Below are positions 54,494-63,487 of a DNA stretch of 64,000 nt, in pieces. The notes beneath the pieces were generated by a model, which was given only the letters and a program-made list of their open reading frames with translations, was not told the origin of the DNA and searched no databases. Source of the DNA: CAZMSD01 sp964568855 (GTDB lineage: Bacteria; CAIWAD01); assembly GCA_964568855.1 (NCBI GenBank), contig CAZMSD010000021.1, positions 3,852-67,851 of the forward strand, in the 5' to 3' direction. Position 1 is the first letter of the stretch; every line of letters begins with the position of its first letter. The position numbers were made by a program, and so were the translations under genes.

Positions 54494-56049
54494 GTCTCAC
54501 AGCGCAAAGCCTGCTGCTCAGCGCGGGCCGTTTCACGGCCAGCCTGGCCCGCCTGGCCGTCAACCTGCTGGTGGCCCGGATATTCGCGGAAAGGCTCGAA
54601 TTCACCGCCGAGTACCAGAAAGTCTGGCTGCTCTTCAATACTACCTACATGATCTTCATTCTGGGGATCCCCGCCACGATCTACTACTTCCATCCCCGGC
54701 TCGATCCGGCGGAGCGGGCACCTTTCCTTTGGCAGAGCTACAGTCTTTTCTTTCTGCTGGGCCTGGTGTACTTCCTGTTTCTCAGCCTGGTGGGGCCGGC
54801 GGCGGCGCAGTTCTACGGGTCTCCGCCGCTCGCGGGTCACATGCGGGTCTTCGCGGTCTACGGATTCGCCATGGTGGCCGGCGCATTTCTCGAGCCGGTG
54901 ATGATCATCCTGGGACGCTTGCGGCTGCTGGCCGGGTTGATGATGGTCGAAGCCGCACTTTTCCTGCTGCTGGCTGTGGGGCCCATCGCACTGGGCGAGG
55001 GGGGTGCGGAGAGCGGGACGATTCACCTGTCATTCATCCTGATCACCGCGCTGGCCCTGGGCCGGCTGCTCCTGGCGCACGGGCTGCTCGCGCGCTTGAA
55101 TCCGAAGAGCTCCTGGCGCGGCCTCTGGCTGGGCGCGCGGTCGCTGCGCGACCAACTCCGGTATGCCCTGCCCATCACTGCCACCACCATCGTGGCCTTC
55201 CTGGCCACTTATCTGGACAAGAACGTTGTGGCGGCCTGGTTCGAGGACGGCGCAGTCTACGCTATCTACCAGGCCGGTGCCATGGAGGTACCCTTCGTCT
55301 CGGTCTTCGTGGGCAGCGTTTCCGCCGTGATGCTGCCCCACCTGTCCCGCTTGCAGCACCAGGGACGGCGGGAGGAACTCTGCCGGCTGCTGGCCGCCGG
55401 AGTCGAGAAAGTGGCCTGGGTGGTCTTTCCCCTCTGCAGCCTGCTGATGGTCGTCGCCGATCCGCTCTACGTCAGTCTCTGGGGGCCCGAATATCGCCTG
55501 TCGGCGCTGCCCTTCAGGCTCTACCTGCTGATCTTCCCTTTGCGCCTGATGTTCTACGGGCAGGTCCTGAACACCCTGGGCAAGGCCCGCTGGGTGCTCT
55601 ATACGGCGCTGGGCGACCTGCTGCTCAACGCCGGCCTTTCATTGATGTTGGTACGCTGGCTGGGCATGCCGGGACCGGCTATCGCCACCGTGGTGGCCAC
55701 GGTGGCGGAACTGCTGGTCTTCATGTGGCTGATCGGGCGCACGCTTGAAGTACGGCTGGGCCTGATTTTCGCGCCGCGACGGCTACTCAGGATCGGAATC
55801 CTGTCGGCCTGGGCCGGCCTGGGCGCCTTCGCCGGGCGTCTACTGGCGGATGGCTCCGTCACCCGGTTGCTGGGCGGGGCAATCCTGCACCTGGCGGTGT
55901 TCGCGGGCCTGCTGTGGATAACAGGCGAATGGCGCCGCCTGCGGGAGAATTTCCTCGACGAAGGCGAGGAGTCTGCGGGGGAGCAATCGGCGCAGTCTGG
56001 CGCAGCCGGCGACCCTCAGGACGAAGAAGAAGTGGTCGAGCGGCCGTGA
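54490..56049 (+). CDS. Polysaccharide/lipid-linked sugar flippase (MOP superfamily)
   Basis: 519 residues with about 13-14 hydrophobic helices. The pattern 'SAGRFTASLARLAVNLLVARIF', 'LFNTTYMIFILGIPATIYYFHPRLDP' and 'GAVYAIYQAGAMEVPFVSVFVGSVSAVMLPHLSRLQHQGRREEL' matches Wzx-type oligosaccharide flippases of the MOP superfamily. 'VADPLYVSLWGPEY' is also typical. The C-terminus is Glu-rich and cytoplasmic. The start is TTG at 54490, overlapping the stop of the repeat-protein gene; the stop overlaps the acetyltransferase start (GTGA). A role in exporting a surface glycan is likely. Confidence 0.88.
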   Translation: MSLTAQSLLLSAGRFTASLARLAVNLLVARIFAERLEFTAEYQKVWLLFNTTYMIFILGIPATIYYFHPRLDPAERAPFLWQSYSLFFLLGLVYFLFLSLVGPAAAQFYGSPPLAGHMRVFAVYGFAMVAGAFLEPVMIILGRLRLLAGLMMVEAALFLLLAVGPIALGEGGAESGTIHLSFILITALALGRLLLAHGLLARLNPKSSWRGLWLGARSLRDQLRYALPITATTIVAFLATYLDKNVVAAWFEDGAVYAIYQAGAMEVPFVSVFVGSVSAVMLPHLSRLQHQGRREELCRLLAAGVEKVAWVVFPLCSLLMVVADPLYVSLWGPEYRLSALPFRLYLLIFPLRLMFYGQVLNTLGKARWVLYTALGDLLLNAGLSLMLVRWLGMPGPAIATVVATVAELLVFMWLIGRTLEVRLGLIFAPRRLLRIGILSAWAGLGAFAGRLLADGSVTRLLGGAILHLAVFAGLLWITGEWRRLRENFLDEGEESAGEQSAQSGAAGDPQDEEEVVERP

Positions 56050-56537
56050 GGGGGACCTGCTCGATCCGCCCCGCCGCCGGCGAGGCCGATCTCCGCTGCG
56101 TGAGACAACTCTTCGAAGAATACGCGGGGGAACTGGATTTTCCGCTCGATTTCCAGGACTTCGAGATGGAGCTGGCCGATCTGCCGGGCGATTACGCCCC
56201 GCCCGGAGGATGCATCCTGCTGGCCTACCGGAGGAACCGGAAAGTGGGGTGCGTGGCACTGCGTCCATTATACGAGGAGACCTGTGAAATGAAGCGGCTC
56301 TACCTGCGTCCGGGATCGCGCGGGCAGGGCCTGGGGCGCAGGCTCGCAGCGGTCGCTCTGGACGCGGCGCGCGGCATGGGCTATCGGTGGATTCGCCTGG
56401 ATACGGTGGCTTCCATGCGTGCGGCCAACCGGCTGTACGAATCGCTGGGCTTCCGGGAGATCGCACCCTACCGGCCCAATCCATTGTCCGGCGCGCAATT
56501 CCTGGAACTGGACCTGGCGTCCTCAGGGGAGGAGTAA
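56046..56537 (+). CDS. GNAT family N-acetyltransferase
   Basis: 163 residues. Acetyl-CoA binding motif A is 'EMKRLYLRPGSRGQGLGRRLAAVALDAARGMGY', with the R-G-Q-G-L-G-R loop. 'IRLDTVASMRAANRLYESLGF' is motif B and 'GCVALRPLYEETCEMK' the preceding strands. These fit small-molecule or amino-acid acetyltransferases; substrate unknown. The GTG start overlaps the flippase stop. A GTGTCAC motif follows at 56561. Confidence 0.9.
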   Translation: MRGTCSIRPAAGEADLRCVRQLFEEYAGELDFPLDFQDFEMELADLPGDYAPPGGCILLAYRRNRKVGCVALRPLYEETCEMKRLYLRPGSRGQGLGRRLAAVALDAARGMGYRWIRLDTVASMRAANRLYESLGFREIAPYRPNPLSGAQFLELDLASSGEE

Positions 56538-56636
56538 ATATGTTCGTTTCCGAGCCCGTGTGTCACGGGAGCCTCCTTGGAGATTCACCGCAGGGGTGGA
56601 TCACATCCCGCCGGAGTCGAGTGCAGGAGATCGGGC

Positions 56637-57449
56637 ATGCCTGAATGGATCTACCGTCGCTGTTGGTACCAGGCCTTCTATTCTCGCGAACTCTACCGCG
56701 GCGCGGCCCGCGAAGGCCGGGGCAGCGGTCTGGCCTACCTGGCCCTGATCGTTCTGTTCACCTGGTTGCCGCAACTGGCGGCCATCCACCTGGAGGTGGC
56801 CGGGTTTCTGGCCGGCCGCGGAGAGGCCGTCGCCGAGCAGTTTCCGGCCCTGACGCTGAGCAACGGCAGAGTCTCTGCGGAGGCCCTGGACGAGGAAGCG
56901 ATGCCCGTCAAGATCTACGATCCCGCCGACGGCCGGCTGCTGGCCCTGATCGATACTTCGGGGAAGACCGGTACCCTGGCGGGCACCGAGGCCTACCTGC
57001 TGATCACCGGCAGACGCATGTTCCTGCGCCTGGACGAGGGCGAGGAGCAGGTGGTGGACCTGAGCCGGATGGAAGACACGCGGGTCGATTCCACCATGCT
57101 CAAGGAATGGATCCGCGTGATCCGGCGCTGGTTCTTCGCCTTCCTGCTGATCCCGGGATTGCTCTTTCACTTCGCCCTGCGCCTGTTGCAGGCGGCGCTG
57201 GTGGCGGTCCTGAGCATCTTGCCGGCGCGATTGTTCGAAACCGGGCTGGATTTCGAAGCCCTGATGCGGCTCGCGGCCGCGGCCCTTACGCCGGCGATTC
57301 TGCTGGACATGTTGCGCTCGATGCTCGATCTGCACCCGCCCTTCTGGTTCTGGATCATGCTGGCCATCGCCCTGGGCTACATGCTGCTGGCCTTGAGGTA
57401 CCTCGGTTCCGAGAACTCTGAGCCATCCGGGAGGGAATCCATGCGCTGA
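56637..57449 (+). CDS. DUF1189-like integral membrane protein
   Basis: 270 residues. 'YRRCWYQAFYSRELYRGAAREGRGSGLAYLALIVLFTWLPQLAAIHL' is the opening segment remembered for DUF1189 proteins. A hydrophilic extracytoplasmic stretch ('VKIYDPADGRLLALIDTSGKTGTLAGTEAYLLITGRRMFL') follows, then four hydrophobic helices towards the C-terminus. The family's function is unknown. The ATG at 56637 has GGAG upstream. It is 99 bases after the acetyltransferase and ends before a 214-base spacer. Confidence 0.72.
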   Translation: MPEWIYRRCWYQAFYSRELYRGAAREGRGSGLAYLALIVLFTWLPQLAAIHLEVAGFLAGRGEAVAEQFPALTLSNGRVSAEALDEEAMPVKIYDPADGRLLALIDTSGKTGTLAGTEAYLLITGRRMFLRLDEGEEQVVDLSRMEDTRVDSTMLKEWIRVIRRWFFAFLLIPGLLFHFALRLLQAALVAVLSILPARLFETGLDFEALMRLAAAALTPAILLDMLRSMLDLHPPFWFWIMLAIALGYMLLALRYLGSENSEPSGRESMR

Positions 57450-57524
57450 CTCGGACGCGTGTTACAATCTCAGGATCTCCATGCAACGCGTAATACGGGT
57501 ATTCGCGCGGGTCGCGGGCGCCAC

Positions 57525-57554
57525 TTGCCGCCGCTGCAGCATTATCCGTATTTA
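57525..57554 (+). promoter_or_regulatory. Possible promoter upstream of the broken propeller gene
   Basis: TTGCCG (57525-57530) and TATTTA (57549-57554) with an 18-base spacer. A leader of about 100 bases, holding the 57571 hairpin, would follow. Confidence 0.4.
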
Positions 57555-57570
57555 CATCCGAGCACAGGGA

Positions 57571-57588
57571 GCCCGCCGACAGGCGGGC
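57571..57588 (+). other. Inverted repeat in a leader region
   Basis: GCCCGCC and GGCGGGC around a GACA loop form a 7-base-pair hairpin. It is not followed by a T-run, so it is more likely a leader structure or attenuating element than a simple terminator. Confidence 0.4.
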
Positions 57589-57663
57589 ATAAAACATCGC
57601 CGTAATTCATCCGCCATGTCCAATTCGATGGATAGATGAAGCACACTGAATCAGGAGGCAGCC

Positions 57664-59275
57664 ATGCGCCTTATCCGATCCACTACCGCACTCATGCTTT
57701 CGCTTCTGCTGTTGTGTGGTGCGCTTGTCACACGGGCCGAGGAACCATTGTGGAAAGCAGAGTTTGAGCGGACAATTCTATGGCAGAAACTGACCGATGC
57801 CGGTTACCTGCTGCTGGGCACGAAGGAAGGCCTGATCGCCCTCGATCCCGAGTCCGGCGAACGGGCCTGGGAGCTGGAACAGTTCAAAAAGATGAGCGAC
57901 GACTACATCGAGATCCTGTCCGGCACCCAGTTCGCGGCCATCACCTACAAGGGAGGAATACTCGGATCGACGATGATCACTTCCCTGGTGGACGTAATCG
58001 ATGGCCGAGTGCTCTGGAATTCCGGCGATCTCGGATTCACCCTCTCCTTCGGCCAGTTCTATCTTCCCGTGCGGGAGGATTACTGATTATTGGAGCCGAT
58101 GAAAAGGGGAAGTCGATGGCGGTGCTGGCCGATCTGGCGACGGGAAAAGAGCTGTGGAAGCGCAAGGACTGGTTCAAGAAGAACAAAGGTCCGGCGATGT
58201 TCCCGATTCGACCGGATAAAAGCTCTCGCGCACATCCATCTCCGGCAATCAGATTCCGCTGATGGTCGGGAGCGATGCCTTTCTGGAGCTGACTTCCGGA
58301 ATGGGATTGCGCAAGATGAGCGCCAAGACGGGCGAGATCCTCTGGACTTCGCCCCTGAAGGTCAAGGCCTTGCCCGCCCTGCGTCACGGGTATGCCCCTA
58401 TGCTGCTGAATCAGGATCAGAGCGTGGTCTACGTGCCCACGGAACGCTATCTCTACGCCGTGAGTACCGTGGACGGCAGCGTGCTCTGGAACGAGCCCAA
58501 GAAGCTCAAAGGCGGCGTGGCCCAGATGGCCTATACCGCGGACGGCATCGTGGTCAAGGGCAGCGGCGCCGTGGGCGGCAAGGGCAAACCTTTCATCATG
58601 GTGCTCGATCCCAAGACCGGCGAACCCACATGGAAGAAACCCTTCAAGGATCTGGCCAACGCCAGCTCCTTCATCGTGCGTGAGGGGAAGATCGTGCTCT
58701 ATGCAGACAAGGCCATTTTCTCGATCAGCATCAAGGACGGCAGCGCCGGCATCCTCGCCAGGAAGATCAAGTTCAAGGACGGCGAGATTCCGCACACCAT
58801 GGAGCTGCGCGAGAACGGGTACCTGCTGCGCGCCTCCCAGAACATGGCGCTCTACGATTTCAGCGGGAAGCAGGTCTATCACAGCTACAACAAGGCACCG
58901 CAGGCCAGCCTGCTGGCCAAGGTGGCCTCCACGGCGGCCATCATGGCGGTGAACGCGGCCTCGGCCGCCGCGGCACATGATCGCGCCATGGCCACCGGCA
59001 GGGACCAGGAGTACGAGCTCATCTCCGGCAATCCCGTGATGTCTGAGCGCTTCAAGCAGACTGCCGCCTCGGACTGCTACGTCTACGTGCTGGCGGTGGC
59101 GGGTGGAGGATCCCACAAGAAGGGCGCCGGAATCGTCCAGGTGGACAAGGTCGACGGCGAGAACAAGAAATCCATCGTCCTGGGGACCAAGGAACCCGAT
59201 TACGAAATGGACGAGATCGGCGGTCGCCTGTTCTTCATGTCCGGGAAGAAGGAGATCACGTGTTACAGTTTCTAG
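57664..59275 (+). pseudogene. Frameshifted PQQ-like beta-propeller secreted protein
   Basis: The first part has a signal peptide ('TALMLSLLLLCGALVTRAEE') and propeller-like strands 'LLLGTKEGLIALDPESGERAWELEQF' to a stop at 58084. The continuing sequence is legible in the next frame ('LLIIGADEKGKSMAVLADLATGKELW'). After about 130 bases it moves again, near 58218, into a third frame ('SISGNQIPLMVGSDAFLELTSG'), which runs open to 59275. Each shift behaves like a missing base, one near 58083 and one in the A-run at 58218. It could be a real pseudogene or two assembly errors. Intact, it would be about 537 residues with repeats such as 'VYVPTERYLYAVSTVDGSVLWNE'. GGAGG lies just before the ATG. Confidence 0.7.
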
Positions 59276-59310
59276 TTCTGTGTATTACAGCTGTATGTCT
59301 GCGGAATATA

Positions 59311-59337
59311 AAGCCCGGCGCCATCGGCGCCGGGCTT
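59311..59337 (+). terminator. Hairpin terminator between convergent genes
   Basis: A 12-base inverted repeat, AAGCCCGGCGCC and GGCGCCGGGCTT, with an ATC loop lies between the broken propeller gene and the large secreted-protein gene. It can act on both strands. Confidence 0.8.
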
Positions 59338-59371
59338 CGCATATCATCGATGAGTCCTTGCGGAAAGCAGG

Positions 59372-62300
59372 CTACTTGAGCAGCACCATTTTGCGGCTCT
59401 CCTCGAAGGCGCCGGCGCGTACCCGGTAGATGTAGGTACCGCTGGCCACCGCCGAACCCGCCAGGTTGGTGCCGTCCCAGGTGAACCGGTGGCGGCCCCA
59501 GCCCAATTCCTCGCCTGCCAGCAGCGTATTCACCAGTTCGCCGCGCAGGTTGAAGATCTTCAGCTCCACGCGTGAATCCTGGGGCAGCACGAAGCTGATG
59601 GTCGTGTTGGGATTGAAGGGATTGGGATAGTTGGATCGCAGATCGAAACTCGCGGGCTTGGCCAGCGATTCCACGAAGAGGTTCACCTCGTAGTAGTCGG
59701 AGCTGCCGTCCAGATCCACCGCTTCGAGCCGGTAGCAGTACAGCGTGCCGGGTTCGATCTCGCGGTCGCGGAAATCGTAGTCGGTGGCTTCCGAAGTAGT
59801 CTCCTGGCCCGCGAGTCCGGGGTATTCATGCCAGTCCGCCAGGGCGGTGAAGGCACTCTCGGTAGGCACCAGGCCCGCCTCTTCGGCCGGTGCCCGCCAG
59901 ACGCGGAAGCCCATGCTGTTGATTTCGGACTCGGTGCGCCAGACGAGATCGTTGTAGCCGAAGTCGGCCCGGATGCTGAACTCCGAAATCTCCACGGGCA
60001 GGGTATAGTCGCCCGCCGCTGCAGGCTGCGGCCAGGATCCGCCGGAGGGGTAGACGTCGTCCACGTTGTCCTGTAACACGAAGACATTGTCGCTGGTCAG
60101 TTCGATGCCCAGAGTATGCTGGTCGGTGGCCGCCGGGCTGACATCCACCGTAAGCAACAGGAAAGTAGTGGTTCCATTGACCACGTTGATGCTGAGACTG
60201 GTGAAGGAAGGATTCACCGTGCCGGTGACCGTGCTGCCCAGCTGGGTATCGGTGCCGTCGTCGTAGACGCCGTTCTGGTTTACGTCGTTCCACAGCTTGA
60301 AGGCCGAGATGTGGGTGGTGGTGGCGTTGGAAGTGGAGGTCTTGGAGAAGTCCACCCGGGTGAGGGTGATCTCGGCGCCGGGCATCTCCGCGGTCAACTG
60401 CAACTGGGTTATCTCGTTGTCGGTGGAGTTGGGCATCATGTTGGTTCCCAGATCCACTCCCAGTACGGTCATGGTGGGATTCACCACGTAGACCATGCGG
60501 TTGCCGGAAACTGGCTTGCCGTCCGGAGCGTTGCCCTCGGCGTCCGTTCCGCCCACCCACCAGAACATGTAATCCAGCGAATCGCCGCAGCCTGTGTTCA
60601 TCGCCGAGCCGGTGATGTACTTCTGGATGATGTCCCCGCCGGTGGTGACGTCGGAGCTGTCCTGGTAGCTGTAGCCGGAGTACTTCGTGGAGTCGTTGTC
60701 GAAGGCCCAGTAGACCTTCAGGGTCTCGCCGTTCTCGTCCACGTCCGCCTGCAGCATGTATCCCGGACTGTCGGACTCCCCGTTGACGTGGGTGCGCCAG
60801 ACCGGGCTGGCGTTGCTCAGCGTGGGCGCGTTGATGATGATGGTCTTGTCGCCGGAGGTGTTGGCGTCCGTTTCGGGCAGTGCGCTGGTGCCATCGATGG
60901 TATAGGTGTCCGCCGTGGCGTCCAGCACAACGCTCAGGCTGGTCAGGTCGCAGACGCCGCTGCTGAAGTCCCCGGCCAGGTCGAGCACCGCGTCGCCCCG
61001 CGCGCCGATCTCGAAGGAATTGACCGTGCCGGCACCCTGGGGGGTGGCGGTCAGGGTGATATTGGTGCCGGAAGCGTCGAAGTCGTCGTCAGTGTTGCCG
61101 TACTCGTCCTGCGCGGTCACAGTGTTGGTCTCCGTCCAGGCCATGCCGCTTTCCTGGTCGGCCGCGTCGAGGCTGAACACCAGATGGTCGGCGCCGGCGG
61201 GACCGTGTGACACCGCGCTGCTCTCATTGCCCGCCAGCGCCGGCGAGCCGTCCGGATCGCTGGCGGTGATCGTGGCGCTGCCCGCGTCGAAGAACACCAC
61301 GGCCACGTTGTCGCTCACACCCGCGGTGAAATCGACGCTGATCCCGGTCCAGCCCGCTGGCAGCTGGCCTGAGATGGTGGGCTGATCCCCGTCGGGACTG
61401 TTCCCCGCCGTGGAGGCGAAATTGATGGTGCGCGAGCCCGTCTCGGTCACCAGGAAATTGTTGTCGTCGACGATGTAGAGCACGGCGTTGAAAGAGGCTC
61501 CCGCCGTCTGCGGCGTGACAATGGTGCCCGTGATACCCGTTCCGTCCGTGAAGCTCTGGCCGGGCATCTTGACCAGCAGGTTGGAAGCGCTGCCCGACTG
61601 GATCGAGCAGCTCAGCGTGTCGGCGATCAGGCCCGCCGTGCCGGTGCGGATGTCGTGGTCGCCCACCGCGTCGGAGGCCATGTAGAAGGTGGCGGAAGAG
61701 GCCGAGACGATGTCCAGCGTGGTGACGTTCGAACCCCCGGGCGTCTCGCGGAAAGTCACGCTGCCCGCGCCGCTGGTCTTGGAAAGACTGACGGTGTGCG
61801 TTCCCGTTCGGGCGTTGCCGTAAGCGTCTTCGATGGTGACCGTGATCTGGTCCTCGTAGGTGTCGGGTTCCTGGTCCACGGTGCCGGTCATCGTGAGACG
61901 CTGCTTCTCCTGGAAATCATCGGTGGCGCCCGAATTGGACGTGACACTCTGGTCGTCGGTGGCCAGCAGCCTGTAGTAGTTGTACTGGGTTCCCCAGGCG
62001 TAGCTTCCCGAGTAGTCGGTGTCGGTCACGTCGAAGTCCGTGTCCACCGTGCTCCAGGCGGCGAGGTCTGTCGAGCCCTGCAGCGCCACGGAGGCGATGG
62101 AGGAGTCCTCGGCGCTGGAATGCGCCGTTCCCGACCAGCTCACGGTCCCGCCCGAGAAGTCGGCGTTGGCGTCGGGCGTGACCAGGGTCGGCGCGGCGGG
62201 CGCGATCTGTTCGCTGGTCAGCGCCACCGTATCCTGGTCCGCCACCTCGTTCGTGCCGTCGGTCAAGTCGCCGCCTCCGGTGTCCTGGTCGTAATACACG

Positions 62301-63115
62301 GAGCCCTGCCAGTCCCGATCGGGCAGATTACTGGTCAGGGTCAGGACCCAGATGGTTCCCGAGCCGTCGAGCTGGGTGCCCTGGTTGGTGCCGCTGATCT
62401 CGTCACCCACGGCGTAGAACTTCACGCCGGCGTCGCCGCCGCTTTCCGAGACGCTTTCATCGAACTCGAGCCGGATGGTGTTCAAGGCGTTGGCGTAACA
62501 ACCGGCCACCACATAGCTGGGGGGTGTGCTGTCCGCCACCATGCGGCCGTAGAGAAAGCCGTCTCCCGAGGATACGGTGGTGATCAGACCGTCGGCACCC
62601 GCCGCGGCCACGTAGGTCTCGGTCACCTGGGCTTGGTGCAGGCCGGTACAATTGCCGTCCAGGTAGAGGGTGAAGGTCGTGTCCCCGACCGCCCAGGTGG
62701 GCGCGTCGATGTTGAAGGTCAGCCTCCGGTTGCCCGTGCCGTCGATGGTGATATTGCTGGCGTCGGAGTTGGCGTAGGAGAAGTAATTATCCAGGTCGGC
62801 GCCCCCGATAGTGGGTGGATCCTGAGTGTTGGGGATCAGGATCATCTCGTCGATGGGGCTGGTGGCGTGCCATTGACCGGAGGTCGCGGCGTCCAGATAG
62901 GCCACCACGGTGAAGGTTTCAGCGGTAGTCACGTCCTGGTCGCTGCGGCCTCCCGCTCCGTAGAAGTAGAGACTGTCCAGGGTGTAGGTGGTCCGCAGGC
63001 CTCCGTCGTGCAGCAGCCGATGGCCCGGATTCGATGCGGCCGATTCCGCGCGGGCGGTCGAAAAAAGCAGGCTCAGCGACAACATGGCAAGACACAGGGT
63101 CGACAATCGCTTCAT
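59372..63115 (-). CDS. Large secreted protein with C-terminal sorting/FlgD-like domain
   Basis: 1247 residues. Signal peptide 'MKRLSTLCLAMLSLSLLFSTARA' begins at the Met at 63115, which has GGGGG upstream; a longer frame to 63244 has no signal peptide. Much of the protein is Thr/Asp/Gly-rich with several Ig- or cadherin-like blocks ('DSGSASNLLVKMPGQSF', 'TVTAQDEYGNTDDDFDA', 'YEDQITVTIEDAYGNA'). An EF-hand-like loop 'DVNQNGVYDDGTD' lies near residue 1010. The last ~90 residues ('NYPNPFNPNTTISFVLP' ... 'SGTYIYRVRAG' ... 'RKMVLLK') match the sorting/FlgD-like Ig domain of FCB bacteria. The protein is probably exported and displayed or released. Function unknown. Confidence 0.85.
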   Translation of the reverse strand: MKRLSTLCLAMLSLSLLFSTARAESAASNPGHRLLHDGGLRTTYTLDSLYFYGAGGRSDQDVTTAETFTVVAYLDAATSGQWHATSPIDEMILIPNTQDPPTIGGADLDNYFSYANSDASNITIDGTGNRRLTFNIDAPTWAVGDTTFTLYLDGNCTGLHQAQVTETYVAAAGADGLITTVSSGDGFLYGRMVADSTPPSYVVAGCYANALNTIRLEFDESVSESGGDAGVKFYAVGDEISGTNQGTQLDGSGTIWVLTLTSNLPDRDWQGSVYYDQDTGGGDLTDGTNEVADQDTVALTSEQIAPAAPTLVTPDANADFSGGTVSWSGTAHSSAEDSSIASVALQGSTDLAAWSTVDTDFDVTDTDYSGSYAWGTQYNYYRLLATDDQSVTSNSGATDDFQEKQRLTMTGTVDQEPDTYEDQITVTIEDAYGNARTGTHTVSLSKTSGAGSVTFRETPGGSNVTTLDIVSASSATFYMASDAVGDHDIRTGTAGLIADTLSCSIQSGSASNLLVKMPGQSFTDGTGITGTIVTPQTAGASFNAVLYIVDDNNFLVTETGSRTINFASTAGNSPDGDQPTISGQLPAGWTGISVDFTAGVSDNVAVVFFDAGSATITASDPDGSPALAGNESSAVSHGPAGADHLVFSLDAADQESGMAWTETNTVTAQDEYGNTDDDFDASGTNITLTATPQGAGTVNSFEIGARGDAVLDLAGDFSSGVCDLTSLSVVLDATADTYTIDGTSALPETDANTSGDKTIIINAPTLSNASPVWRTHVNGESDSPGYMLQADVDENGETLKVYWAFDNDSTKYSGYSYQDSSDVTTGGDIIQKYITGSAMNTGCGDSLDYMFWWVGGTDAEGNAPDGKPVSGNRMVYVVNPTMTVLGVDLGTNMMPNSTDNEITQLQLTAEMPGAEITLTRVDFSKTSTSNATTTHISAFKLWNDVNQNGVYDDGTDTQLGSTVTGTVNPSFTSLSINVVNGTTTFLLLTVDVSPAATDQHTLGIELTSDNVFVLQDNVDDVYPSGGSWPQPAAAGDYTLPVEISEFSIRADFGYNDLVWRTESEINSMGFRVWRAPAEEAGLVPTESAFTALADWHEYPGLAGQETTSEATDYDFRDREIEPGTLYCYRLEAVDLDGSSDYYEVNLFVESLAKPASFDLRSNYPNPFNPNTTISFVLPQDSRVELKIFNLRGELVNTLLAGEELGWGRHRFTWDGTNLAGSAVASGTYIYRVRAGAFEESRKMVLLK

Positions 63116-63206
63116 TTTTTCCCCCTGACCGGATGGCCTCGTTTCAGGTTCCTGGACCATTCGCTGGATGATCTGGCGCTTTGTAGCACCGCTCTCAAAT
63201 GAATGG

Positions 63207-63235
63207 AATTTAGAACACGCCCCTTTCCGGATCAA
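63207..63235 (-). promoter_or_regulatory. Predicted sigma-70 promoter for the large secreted protein
   Basis: On the minus strand TTGATC (63235-63230) and TAAATT (63212-63207) are 17 bases apart. The leader would be about 85 bases. Confidence 0.6.
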
Positions 63236-63450
63236 GGCGGCCATCGATTCAAGCTTGGATTTTTCAACGCTTTGGCACGGGATAAAGCTGGAAACCAGAC
63301 CTCTGCTGTATGCTGCCGGAAGTGCCGCAGGTCGCCGATTTCTACATTTTCGGCAGCTGGTCCCGCTGACTGAAGGACGTCCGGCGGGAAGTGGAAATGC
63401 TGCACAATGCCCGGCGTGAATCCTGCCCGGCCAGGCGCAAAGGGGCTCCC

Positions 63451-63479
63451 TTGTTTCCGTGCGGCGGCAGAGGTATATT
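63451..63479 (+). promoter_or_regulatory. Predicted sigma-70 promoter for yceD (leaderless)
   Basis: TTGTTT (63451-63456) and TATATT (63474-63479) lie 17 bases apart. The ATG at 63488 is only 8 bases past the -10, so transcription should start at or next to the initiation codon. Confidence 0.6.
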
Positions 63480-63487
63480 TTTTGGCT

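Larger units (their letters stand above)
63116..63487. other. Intergenic region with two divergent promoters
   Basis: A 372-base spacer between the divergent large secreted-protein gene and yceD. It holds the two predicted promoters listed separately; no RNA gene or repeat was recognised in the rest. Confidence 0.6.

Noticed and set aside
58083..58222. Programmed ribosomal frameshifting in the broken propeller gene
   Set aside because: No X-XXY-YYZ slippery heptamer is present at either shift; a -1 slip at the 58218 A-run would re-pair with TAA, so missing bases fit better.
61655..63202. Plus-strand frame of about 515 codons opposite the large secreted protein
   Set aside because: Gly/Val/Arg/His-rich shadow of a real minus-strand gene with a signal peptide and sorting domain.
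63286..63302. TGGCACG followed by GGATAAAGC as a sigma-54 promoter
   Set aside because: The -12 element would need TTGC, and AAAGC does not fit.
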